From Anniella stebbinsi (Eukaryota > Chordata > Lepidosauria > Squamata > Anniellidae): 64,000 nt of DNA. This document shows positions 45,252 through 55,229 of the stretch, one piece after another (position 1 is the first letter of the stretch; every line of letters begins with the position of its first letter). The notes under the pieces are model-generated. The model saw nothing but the letters and a program-made list of their open reading frames with translations. It was not told where the DNA came from and ran no database searches. The DNA is taken from positions 16,470,001-16,534,000 of the forward strand of contig JARDYH010000003.1 in assembly GCA_029215795.1 (NCBI GenBank), read 5' to 3'. Position numbers and translations under genes: made by a program.

Positions 45252-46261
45252 ATAATGATACACATTCCTGGAGGTCCTGTCTGATCGGATCTGAAATCCA
45301 TAACTATCAGACATATCGGATATTCGGACTGCCATTTTAGAGCTGACCCTCCCTCCCCCTCGCGCTCCTTACCTGAGCCTTCTCCGCTGCTCTGGACTAC
45401 TGAGAACTAGGCTTTGCAGCCTAGTTCTCAGTAGAGCGATGAGACGCTGGGTGATGACGTCATGAGGAGCATCGTAGCTCTACTGAGAACTAGGCCGCAA
45501 AGCCTAGTTCTCAGTAGTCTGGAGCAGCGGACGGCAGCAGGGAAGGCCCAGGTAAAGGGGACCCCTCCCTACCTCCCCCCTCGTGCTTCTACCTGGGCCT
45601 TCCCCACTGCCGCCACCGCCGCCTTGTACTACTGCTAAATAGGCTTTCCGGCCTGTTCATCAGTACATAGCCGCGCCGAGTGATGATGACATCACTCGGT
45701 GCTTTTCTGTACTGGTGAACAGGCCAGAAAGCCTGTTTAGCAGTACTACGGGGGGAGGGGCAGGGACGGCAGGGGCAGGTAAGGAGCACAAGTGGGGGGA
45801 GTGAGTGAGTGCCGGCCCAGTGTTTTTCCCCATAGACTTGCATCGGGGGAAAGCTTTCTTCCCCCAATGCAAACCTATGGGGAAAACACTGTTATTGTAT
45901 CGGAACTTCCGATATTTATCGTATTTCGGATCCAATCAAATTCGGGTACCCCCCGATATGATCAGACCCGATTTTTTTATATATTGGAATTTCTGATAAT
46001 GATACGATACAATAATTTCGGACCTGCACATCCCCTGTTGGGGCCCAGGACACACTCCATATACAGTTTTCAAAACGTTTTCAAAGTGTTGTATCCTGCT
46101 TGGTGTAGATCAGTCCTACTGGCAGTAAGAACTTTAAGCTCAACTATGCTGGTATATGGGGGAAGGTGGACCTCAAGATCTTCTCCGAAATGGAATTTGG
46201 TGCTGAGGTTTGAAGAAGTTCAACAGCCTTGTCAGAAATAGTCAAAACAGGCATCCAAAGG

Positions 46262-47561
46262 CAGTGGAAGCTCCAATATCAATGGGACGGGAATCTGTTC
46301 TGGGCTTCAGTCAGAACCGGTCAAACCTCTAAAGGAGCTATCCAAGATGTGAAGCCAAGTAACTATTATTCTAAATATCAAAACTGGCCTATGCATTAGG
46401 GATGCATGCCAAAGGCATAACCCCCCCCCCCTTTTTAAAAAGGGGTGGTGACTTGATAAGACTGTGCTGTAGTTAATGTCATTTAGAGATACTTTTAAAC
46501 ATTTACAACAGATGCTCTTGAAATGCACAACTTTTTTCTAATTCGCAATTTAACCTTGGGTAAATTCAACAGCAGGCCAAGGAATCTTGCTGAATCTCCT
46601 CCTCCCTTCCCCTGAAAATCTTCGCCCCCTAACTAAATGGCACCCTCATGGTGCAATTGTGCAGGACAGAAGCAGATTTATTGGAGGCTGGGGAAGGAAT
46701 CATATCATCATTGGCTGGTATGGATATAACCCTAATGGAAGAGGCCTTTGTTGGTAGCAAAGGCTGAAATCTTTGGGAATTTCAAATGCTATCTGGAAAC
46801 GCTCCTGTTGGTTCATTGTGAAACTTCAGAGCATATGGTGCTTCTGCTGGTAGGTGTTATTTCAAAGTTTTCGACTCACACTAGGAGAAGGGTCCCTCTG
46901 GTGAGCTCTTGGAACACTTAGCAACTGTGAATTGGAAGTGACAGAACAGAGAAAAAGGGACTAAACAAAAAAAAGAGAGAGAGAGAGAGAAGCAGCAAGC
47001 AACCAGATACATTCTGTCTCCCAGACAAGAGTACAAAATAAATCTATAAATTGAGACATCTTTACAAGGGGAAAAATGAGGCCAACACTCCAAAGTGAAA
47101 AGAGATCTAGGTTGTTTTTTGTGTTTTTTTCCTCTCTCCCCGACCCCCTCCTTCAGGAGAAAAACCTGCAAAAGTCATCTAAATTGTTAAAATAAAAATA
47201 TGGTCACTTTCTCATGGTGTCACGGTGCGTTGATGCGGAAATTCAAACAACTGGCAGATAAAATGTGGCGGAGCTTCAGATCTCTCTCTCTCTAGGGTAG
47301 GGCTGAGTGACTTCCAGGGACAATGAAAATACTTGCCTTTCTGTCAGATTTCCAAATGGTCTTCTTTCTTTCTGTTGGGGGGAAAAACTGCTCTTCTCCA
47401 GTAATTTTCCCCTGTCCTGTATTTCTTCCTTCCTTTGCATATCCGAAGATTTTAAATGCAGGAAGAAATATTGGGTTGTATCCAATTTCAGGCTAACTGA
47501 AGTGCCATCCATTTCAATGGTCTACCATAAGTAGAACTAACATTGGTTATAATACTTAAAC
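46262..47561. other. No recognisable gene
   Basis: A CAGTGGAAGCTCC MITE fragment at 46262-46360 is followed by unique-looking sequence with short GA/CT runs. No exon recognised. Confidence 0.35.
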
Positions 47562-48150
47562 CAGGGGTAGGCAGCCTTTTTGGGCTGTGAGTACATTTGG
47601 CAATTTGAGAAACTGCCCTGGGCACCACCACAAAATGGCTGCCATGCCCTCTTGACCAGATACAAAAGAGGACAAGGCTCCTGCCACTTTAACTGTTGTG
47701 ATGAAGAGGGAATTTCACCAGGTGCTGCATACATAACAATGACACCTGCAGAAATGCCTTTTTCAATACAGCTGTTAAAAATATAGGAGCCCTGTCCTTC
47801 TTTCCATATGGGCACACTAGGACTTCCAATTCTAGAAATAAAACATTTTGGTACCTGGGTGAGCCAAGGGACGGAGCCCTGAGCACATTCAGGGGTGTGT
47901 CTGGGGCAGAGCCTTCCTGTGGGTGGAGCTCAGGAAGACCCAATGTCAGAAGTAGATAGAATTGGGCAGTTGCTGAAGCCTCGACCCTCGGGGGGGGGGC
48001 TTCCGGCCCTGCTGCCTACCCAAAATGCCAGTTACACCCACCCAGACTTGATAGCCCTTTTGGCACTGGCGCCTGGATGGTTTTGGTTGGCAGCCACCAT
48101 TTTATTTTCCCCACAATGCCTCTTGGGCCCTGGCATAGTGTTGTGCTGAG
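47562..48150. mobile_element. CAGGGGTAGGCAGCC hAT-like element, interrupted
   Basis: CAGGGGTAGGCAGCCTTTTT and TTTGAGAAACTGCCCTGGGC match 31554-31640. A MITE fragment (47646-47819) interrupts it. The right end is not recognised; 48040-48135 may belong to it. Confidence 0.5.
47646..47819. mobile_element. Half copy of palindromic hAT MITE
   Basis: CCCTCTTGACCAGATACAAA, TTAACTGTTGTGATGAAGAG, ACAATGACACCTGC and CATATGGGCACACTA: centre and right arm only. Confidence 0.8.
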
Positions 48151-48942
48151 AACGCTAGGCCTCAATGGCTGTAGCAAGCATTTGGGGTGGTGGTAGACCT
48201 TCCCAAGGGCTTGGCATGTGATCAACTAGAATGTCATCTGCTGCCGGACCATGTTGACTCTTAACACATCATTTTATCTCTCATCCAGCCCGCTCCTCAA
48301 CACAGTCAGAAAATGGGACAAATATCCCCTTTGCCCAGTGACCTGGCCAGCTCCATCTACAATAGCCATGGCCACAATAAAATCGAATCACTTCAACACT
48401 GGAAGCGTGACTGCATCACAAGGTCAATTGGTGAATTTTCTAGTTATTTCCACCCCCATCACGTTCATGTGGATGGGGTTGTGGTTTGGGACGTGTGAAT
48501 TTCTTTGCTCTAACACTGATAATTCCATGTACCCTTTTTGATAATAAGATGGAGCATTGAGGAATATCTTCTGGAATCAATCAAAGGCAAACTCCACATA
48601 AAACACAAGCTGTTCCCTTTGTGGTTAATTTTCATCCAGCTGCACTTAACTACTGATGGAGCCAGCAGAGAAAACTACTTGGCAACATCTCCTAATTAGG
48701 GGACGTTAATTACTGCTAAATACTATACAATTTCAATGTTATAAGAGTTCATCTCCATCAATGTTATTACAGTACTAAAGGAATTAATAATGATTTCAGG
48801 CTTCGAAACTGTTGCCAAAGTACCCATTAGTTCAGAGTTTTAAAAGTGGCTCAACAATGCAATCTCAATATGTATAGAGCAGAAAAGACTCTGAGCCAAT
48901 GACTCCCTGTGTTTCCATTATGTAGCAAGAGAGACCTGCAGG
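48151..48942. other. No recognisable gene
   Basis: AT-rich, no coding or RNA signal seen. Confidence 0.35.
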
Positions 48943-49128
48943 CAGTACAGGCTGGGGGTTCCATTGTCCGTAGGGCAGTGAATCCATTCCGGGTTTCAGT
49001 CAGAACCAGTCAGAACTCCAAAGGAGTTATCCAAGGTTGGATAGGTCCTTTAGAGTTCTGACTGGTTCTAACTGAAACCCCGAGTGGATTCACTCCCCCA
49101 CTGACATTGGAGCCCCCAACCTCTACTG
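48943..49128. mobile_element. CAGTACAGGCTGG palindromic MITE
   Basis: Left CAGTACAGGCTGGGGG, CAGTGAATCCATTCCGGG; right GGATTCACTCCCCCACTG and CCCCCAACCTCTACTG. TSD-like CCTGCAGG/CCTTCAGC (6 of 8). Family of 26417-26626. Confidence 0.7.
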
Positions 49129-49751
49129 CCTTCAGCCATGGATTTCACTGGTTATTTCAGTTCAACAAAGTCCTCCGAATTCCATTCCGAGGTTCGTTCT
49201 GACTCAAGCCCATATCAGATTGTGAGCTTTGGTTTTTTTTCCCTTTTTGCATGAAAACCCGTGCCTATTTCCCCAAGTGTATGCATCAGTTGTGTGCATC
49301 TTTGAAATGAACGCATTCTTCTCTCATTCATTAAAGCATATCCATGCACATTTTTTCAAAAATATGCATTTTTTCATATTATTGTTATTGTTATTATTAT
49401 TTATTAAATTTTTATACTGCTCCATAGCTGAAACTCTCTGGGCGGTTTACAAAAATTAAAAAAATTACATGCATTTTTCAGATGTGCGCAGGCTGTCGAA
49501 AGCTTTAATTTTTTGGTCTGTGAATTACATTGCAAACTTGGAAATGAACGGACTTTGATCGCAGGCTGCATCTGAATCCATGCTTGGTCTGGAAGGTGCA
49601 AACTGGGCAAAAACTGATGAAAAATGAACTGAAGGAAATTTCTTATACATCCCTACTCTTACACTGCTTTACACCTCTCTTGTATGTCCATTCTCTCTCC
49701 TTTCTCCTAATCCAACTCGTCTCTCTTGTGTTTTCTGCATTCTCTCACTAG

Positions 49752-49870
49752 TAGGGTGGCCATCTGAAAAGGAGGACAGGGTTCCTGTATCTTTAACAGG
49801 TGTATTGAAAAGGGAATTTCAGCAGGTGGTCATTTGTATGCATGCAGCACCTGGTGAAATTCCCTCTTCA
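49752..49870. mobile_element. Left-arm fragment of palindromic hAT MITE
   Basis: TAGGGTGGCCATCTGAAAAG then GGTGAAATTCCCTCTTC; breaks into an A-rich stretch. Confidence 0.8.
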
Positions 49871-50025
49871 AAAAACCAAAAAGAGGAGAGCATCCACTCA
49901 GGGCAAAAAAAAAAAAAAGAAGAAGAAAAGAAAAGCAGTTTCTCAGAATGCTGAGATACAGTGTCGCCTTCCTCTCTTGAGGTCTAGTTGCCTGCATTCT
50001 TTCTCCTACCCACTGCGGTGTTGGT

Positions 50026-50225
50026 CTAGGGTGACCATATGGAAAAGAGGACAGGGCTCCTGTATCTTTAACAGTTGCACAGAAAAGGGAATTTCAGCAG
50101 GTGTCATTTGTAGGCACGCAGCACCTGGTAAAATTCCCTCTTCATCACAACAGTTCAAACTGCAGGAGCCCTGCCCTCTTTTGTGTCTGGTCAATAGGGC
50201 AGGGCTCTTGCAGCTTGAACTGTTG

Positions 50226-50258
<33 letters not shown>

Positions 50259-50596
50259 TTCTTACCTGCCTCTCTATTTGGATCGAGGCGGGGAACAGCA
50301 GTAAATATAAAATATGATAAAATACATAGAACAGATTAAAAACATGGTACACATTATTAAAATAGCAATAAAACATCCTAAAAACATTCTAAAATTCCAC
50401 TGGATATGCCTGCCAGAAGAGACTAGTCTTTATAGCCTTCTTAAATTCTAAAAGACTGTTAAGTTGACGAGTCTCCTCCGGCAGGCCATTCCATGAAGAG
50501 GGAATTTCACCAGGTACTGCATGCATACAAATGACACCTGCTGAAATTCCCTGTTCTATACAGGAGCCCTGTCCTCCTTTTCATATGGTCACCCTA
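50026..50596. mobile_element. Palindromic hAT MITE split by another repeat
   Basis: Left arm 50026-50228, right arm 50492-50596 (GAAGAGGGAATTTCACCAGG ... CATATGGTCACCCTA). The ~263-bp insert begins (AAT)n at 50229 and contains CTTACCTGCCTCTCTATTTG and GTCTCCTCCGGCAGGCCATT, probably a reverse LINE 3' fragment. The two halves rejoin as GTTGTGA+TGAAGAGG without a visible TSD. Confidence 0.8.
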
Positions 50597-50600
50597 CCAA

Positions 50601-51360
50601 TTGATGGATTATAACATCCATCAGCCCTAGCCAGCATAACCAGTGGTGATGGATGATGGGAGCCACAGCCCAGCAACATCTGGAGGGTTACAAGGATTTG
50701 AACCCAGATCTCTTTTGTCCACGCCTAACATTACCTAGATCACCACATTGGCTGTCTAATGAGAAACACTTTCCATTTATGTCCGACGCCAGCGGTCTTG
50801 GCATGCAGACTCCATGATCCAGTTCCAGACCCTCTGCACACCAAGGCTACCCTGATTAGTTCATCTGTTAGAAGGTGGAAGCGGCATTATCTCACACTCC
50901 CTTGGTGCTCTCTGTGTCCCTCTTGTTTTTTCTGCTTTTCTGCTCTTAAGTTAAAGGCCTCCACTGGTGCAGAATCTGGGAGAGTCGTCTTCCATGGATG
51001 ACTTCAGCAAATTTATCTTTGCGCAGCAGTTAATGAGGGATAACATCCCAGGGCGCAGATGTTCTCCTGGTCTTTCAAAAAACCTCAGGCTCTTATTTTC
51101 CAGCAAACCAAATACAACCCAGATGGAGTATTTATCTCCATAGTTGTGAACAAAAGCAACACCAGAGGGAAAAAGCACCACTGTGCAAGGCTGCAAATGA
51201 GGTGTTTTTAGAACATGAAGCACATGAGCGCTTTCTATAAAGCTTTGAAGGATCAGACCACCCGGTCCATGAAGCCTAGCGTATTTCTAACAGTGGCCAA
51301 ACCGGTGCTCTGCAAAACCCACAAACAGTGCGTGGAAGAACACAGAAGATCCATTTAACT
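50601..51360. other. No recognisable gene
   Basis: 50601-50690 resembles the GGGAGTTGTAG/CATCTGGAGGG palindromic repeat family. The rest shows no recognised feature. Confidence 0.35.
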
Positions 51361-51492
51361 CAGGGGTGGGCAACTTGGGGCCCTTCAGATGTTTTGGCCT
51401 CCAACTCCCATCATCCACCCATACTGGCTATCCTGGCTAGGGTTAATGGGAGTTGTAAGCCAAAACTTCTGGAGGGCTACACGTTGCCCCAC
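51361..51492. mobile_element. CAGGGGTGGGCAACTTGG palindromic hAT-like MITE
   Basis: Left CAGGGGTGGGCAACTTGGGG, CTTCAGATGTTTTGGCC; right GGAGTTGTAAGCCAAAAC and ACGTTGCCCCAC. Arms complementary around 51425. Confidence 0.7.
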
Positions 51493-51944
51493 TTGAATTG
51501 ACTATTATGGCTAGCCACTGATACGAGTTCTTTATAATTTTTTTCTAATACCCCTTTAAAGCTATCTAACCTAAGTGGGTCATTAGCTCACCTTGTGCCA
51601 GAGACTTTCTTAGACTATGTGAAGAACAACTGCAGAGCAGAGGAAGGAGGGCCATTCCATCAGCACTGCTGAGACACCAGCTGCCTTTGGCTCCTCCTGT
51701 GCTTGAGCAGTTCCATCCCAGTTTGTTGTTATAAGAGCTATGTAACCTTAAGAATTGATGCCTGAGTTTATTTCCCCCCCACACACCTCCCTCGTGTTGT
51801 GACTTTTAGGGTGCTTCCAACTGGAGGTCTCCTGGGTCTACCAATCAAATGTCACTGTGCAGCTATTTCATCTATTCCTCTATAACAAGATTTTTTTTTC
51901 TGGTGAAAAAAAAGGTGGAAGAATTCGTGGGGTAATACGGGAGA
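51493..51944. other. No recognisable gene
   Basis: Nothing identified. Confidence 0.35.
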
Positions 51945-52480
51945 GTTACAAATGAAAAGTGCTGTCATCTTGAGTATTGCATCCAGTTCTGGGCCCCACA
52001 CCAAAAAGGATGCAGACAAGCTGGAGGGGGTTCAGAGGAGGACAACAAGGATGATCGGGGGTCTGGAAACAAAGCCCTATGAGGAGAGACTGAAAGAACT
52101 GGGCATGTTTAGCCTGGAGAAGACTGAGGGGAGACATGATAGCACTCTTCAAATACTTGAAAGGTTGTCACACAGAGGAGGGCCAGGATCTCTTCGTGAT
52201 CAACCCAGAGTGCAGGACATGGAATAATGGAATAATTCCTCAAGTTATAGGAAGCCAGATTCCGGCTGTGCATCAGGAAAAACTTCCTGATAGAGCAATA
52301 TGACAATGGAACCAATTCCTAGGGAGGTAGTGGGTTCTCCTATACTAGAGGCCTTCAAGATGCAGCTGGACAGCCACCTCTCAGGTATGCTTTAAGGTGG
52401 ATTCCTGCATTGAGCAGGGGGTAGGACTTGATGGCCTTATAGGCCCTTTCCAACTCTACTGTTCTATGATTCCATGATCT
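51945..52480 (+). mobile_element. CR1 LINE 3' end
   Basis: Canonical CR1 text: GAGTATTGCATCCAGTTCTG, AGGGGGTTCAGAGGAGGACA, GGAGAGACTGAAAGAACTGG, TAGCCTGGAGAAGACTGAGG and GGCCCTTTCCAACTCTACTG with the terminal GTTCTATGATTCCATGATC. 5'-truncated as usual. Best-preserved CR1 end in the window. Confidence 0.95.
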
Positions 52481-52553
52481 GAATCCCCTTTAAAATATCA
52501 TGAATGAGGCAGTGCAATTGCACAATAAAAGCCTCATCTGGAAGTACCCATAC

Positions 52554-52720
52554 TAGGGTGACTATATGAAAAGGAGGACTGGGCTCTTGTATGTTTAACA
52601 GTTGTGTAGAAAAGGCAATTTCAGCAGGTGTCATTTGTATGCATGCAGCACCTGGTGAAATGCTCTCCTCATCCCAACAGTTAAAGCTGCAGGAGCCCTG
52701 CCCTCTTTTGTGTCTGGTCC
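52554..52720. mobile_element. Left-arm fragment of palindromic hAT MITE
   Basis: TAGGGTGACTATATGAAAAG through GTCATTTGTATGCATGCAGC to GCCCTCTTTTGTGTCTGGTC; right arm absent. Confidence 0.85.
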
Positions 52721-53774
52721 ATATGTGTAAAGGCAGGGACTCTTTTTATTGCTCTGGGAATCTTTTTGACCAAAGAACTGGATAAAAATACTTTAAAACA
52801 CACACACAAAGAAGCACTTTGAATCTACTGCCAATCCAATTCTTTGGATAAGACCAAGACAGGAGGAAAAAACTCTCTACTCACTTTCTCCACATCATAC
52901 TTACGCTTATAAACCATTCATGCTGGACCACACACACATTAGTGCAGGGTTCTTTAGTGCAAGGCTCAAGGGCCACTGGTGTCTCCCACTCACCTCCAAT
53001 GCATCTTCTGCCTCTCCCCCTTACTCTCAGCAGGGGCTCCCTCACTTTGCCTTGTTGCTTGTTTTCGTGGCATACTGGCAGCTGTGATCTGAGCTACCAG
53101 AGGAGGTTTTGGGGCTGGGTACGGAGCATTCCCTTAAGGTTCTTCTCCACATGGGGCTTTTATTCCCTGATTGAGATTGGTTACTCATGGACGTTTGTGG
53201 GTCCTCAAGCACTCCTTTCAGGGTTTTCAAGCATTTCCGTGGCTTAATTTGAAGTGTAAATAATGAGCTAACAAAAAATCTGCTTTTATTTAGTCTGGCT
53301 TAGTAAATGAAAAGAGGAAGTGGCGCTATATGAGAACAGCACCATCTAGTGGCTGTACAATGAAACATGCAGAACTCACAGATAAAAGGGGAAAAGGTGT
53401 GTGCATTGCAGGGGAGCTCATGTAAAGGACTGCTCTTAATCCTGCAAAGAACCTGGAAGTAGAAGCTCTGGTAAAATCACAGGATAAAAAGCCTCAGTGT
53501 AGAGAAGCCCTTTGTGATGGGAAAAAGATCTATCACAATCCAAGGACCAAGAGAGCCTGTTGGAATTTGCCTGCCTAGTGACTGACTGAGGCTTTGCTTG
53601 GATGGTAGAGTGATGGGGAGGAGAGAGTCCAAAGGTCTCCAGGCGGATCTGGTGCATGGTATTGCCTCTTGACTGAGGGGGAAGATGAGAAGTGTCCCCG
53701 GGGCCTAGCAAGGCCCCCCTAGTGCTCTTGGTAGTGGTGACTAGAGCCAAACTGGCTCCTGCTTGAGAAATAAT
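52721..53774. other. No recognisable gene; left flank of the candidate giant hAT element
   Basis: No domain or exon recognised. The last 8 bp before 53775 are GAAATAAT, the predicted left TSD. Confidence 0.4.
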
Positions 53775-53925
53775 TAGGGATGTGCACTGACCCCCCGGAT
53801 CGGATCGGATAGCGGATCGGAATCGGACCTGGGGGGTCGGATCGGATCGGATCGGATCGTGTGTCGGATCGGATCGGATCCGATTCCGATCCGCGGATCG
53901 GATTTTCCGATCCGGATCGGACGCC
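53775..53925. promoter_or_regulatory. hAT terminus and GGATCGG subterminal array
   Basis: Terminal TAGGGATGTGCAC followed by many overlapping GGATCGGATCGG/CCGATCCG motifs. By analogy with subterminal transposase-binding repeats of Ac-like elements, this is a plausible binding zone. No experimental support is visible from sequence alone. Confidence 0.6.
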
Positions 53926-53969
53926 ATTTTGAATGCTTTTTCCTATAGCAAATTATTGTTTTATAAAAA

Positions 53970-54870
53970 CGCCTATAACTTTTTCATTTTTAAAGACAGA
54001 AGGATGAAACTTGGGCACATTGTACACTGCTTAGGGATAGGTATCTGTGAGAAATTTCAGAAAGATTGGTGCATGCAGTTTGTGGCAATTGATTTTTTAA
54101 TAAATAACATGGAATGCCTATAACTCGGTCATTTTTAAAGTTACACACATGAAACTTTGCCACATTGTAAGTGGAACCGTGGGACCCACGTGTGTGAAAT
54201 CCCAGAACCGTGGGTGCTTGCCTGGTGTGGCAATGAATTTTTGAAAAATGGGTAGTAGTGGGGTAAATGCAGTTATGCCTCCCATGTTTTTATTTTTAAA
54301 GATACAAACAGGACACTTCGGCACATTACAGGGAACACTTCCCTTGATATGTGTGTAAAATTTCAGACAGCTAGCTCCAGGCATGTGTTGGCAATGAATT
54401 GTTGAAAATTGGGTAGCAGTGGGGTAAAATACAGTTTTGCCTCCCATTTTTTTATTTTCAAAGATACAAACGGGAAACTTTGGCACATTGCAGGGAACAC
54501 TTCACTTCAAATGTGTGTGAAATTTCCGGAAGCTAGGTGCAACATTTTAGTGGGAAACGAACGTTTATTCATGGCATTTCACATGGGATTTATGGGTTGG
54601 TTTGAAGAGCTACAAAGCTCTAACTCGCTCACATGGCACAGGACCTATGCCCGCTCAAACGCTGGAAATTTCACAAACTTTGGTGCAATGCTTTAGTGGG
54701 AAAACAAAGGTTTATGCATGGCATTTCACATGGGATTTATGGGTTGGTTTTAAGAGCTACAAAACTCTAACTCGCTCACATGGCACAGGACCTATGCCCG
54801 CTCAAACGCTGGAAATTTCACAAACTTTGGTGCAATGCTTTAGTGGGAAAACAAAGGTTAAACTTTATTA
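53970..54870. repeat. ~145-bp repeat array, single-arm version
   Basis: Units near 53972, 54116, 54282 and 54439 match those of element A. Two further diverged units of 148 bp follow (TTTCACATGGGATTTATGGG at 54573 and 54721; CTCGCTCACATGGCACAGGA in both). No inverted second arm follows, unlike element A. Confidence 0.85.
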
Positions 54871-55223
54871 TTTTAAACCTTCAGGAAGGGGACATTGCCT
54901 GCCTGGTGTGGATTGGTAATGAGGGAAGAAAGTTTCACTTATTCATTTGTAAAATGTAAAGTGATTGTAAATTGCTTTAGGGACCCATACATTTACATGA
55001 CAAGACAGGTGTTGGTTGCAGGAATGCTACCAAATGCACTAGTAGCTAATCCCAGGTAATAGCTATTCAGATCCTAGCTAATAGCTATTATTCAGATCCT
55101 AGCCTGGGAAGGGATCTTGCAGGATAAGTGATTGTTCTTTTCTTGTGTAGTATGTAATTCTAAACCAGAAGGCTGCTTTGATGTAGAGCCAATCCACATG
55201 GTCTCTTGCAGCACCTAGTATTA
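54871..55223. other. No gene; short local duplications
   Basis: TAGCTATT.CAGATCCTAGC occurs twice near 55062-55105. Otherwise nothing recognised. Lies just 3' of the predicted minus-strand transcript end. Confidence 0.4.
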
Positions 55224-55229
55224 TTTATT
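55224..55229 (-). terminator. AATAAA polyadenylation signal
   Basis: TTTATT on the plus strand, AATAAA on the minus strand, overlapping the stop codon of the predicted terminal exon. Confidence 0.45.

Larger units (their letters stand above)
42338..46035. mobile_element. Palindromic element B, host of element A
   Basis: Left TAGGGATGTGTATCTTATTC; right inverts to GGGGATGTGCAGGTCC. Without element A (42416-45251 and its TSD) it is about 0.85 kb. Core holds two palindromes: one with CTACTGAGAACTAGGC arms centred on GATGACGTCATGA (about 45455), and one with GTACTACTGCTAAATAGG arms around GATGATGACATCAC (about 45683). A CCCCATAGACTTGCAT / ATGCAAACCTATGGGG hairpin lies at 45829-45886. Subterminal CGATATGATC/GATCGGATCTG motifs. 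No TSD: the host joins cleanly at 42337/46036. Confidence 0.75.
42283..46115 (+). repeat. GATCTACAC repeat split by elements B and A
   Basis: 42283-42337 and 46036-46115 join exactly to give the 2249-2372 sequence (…AGTAGTGACAAC + TGTTGGGGCCCAGG…). All 3.7 kb between is inserted DNA. Confidence 0.85.
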
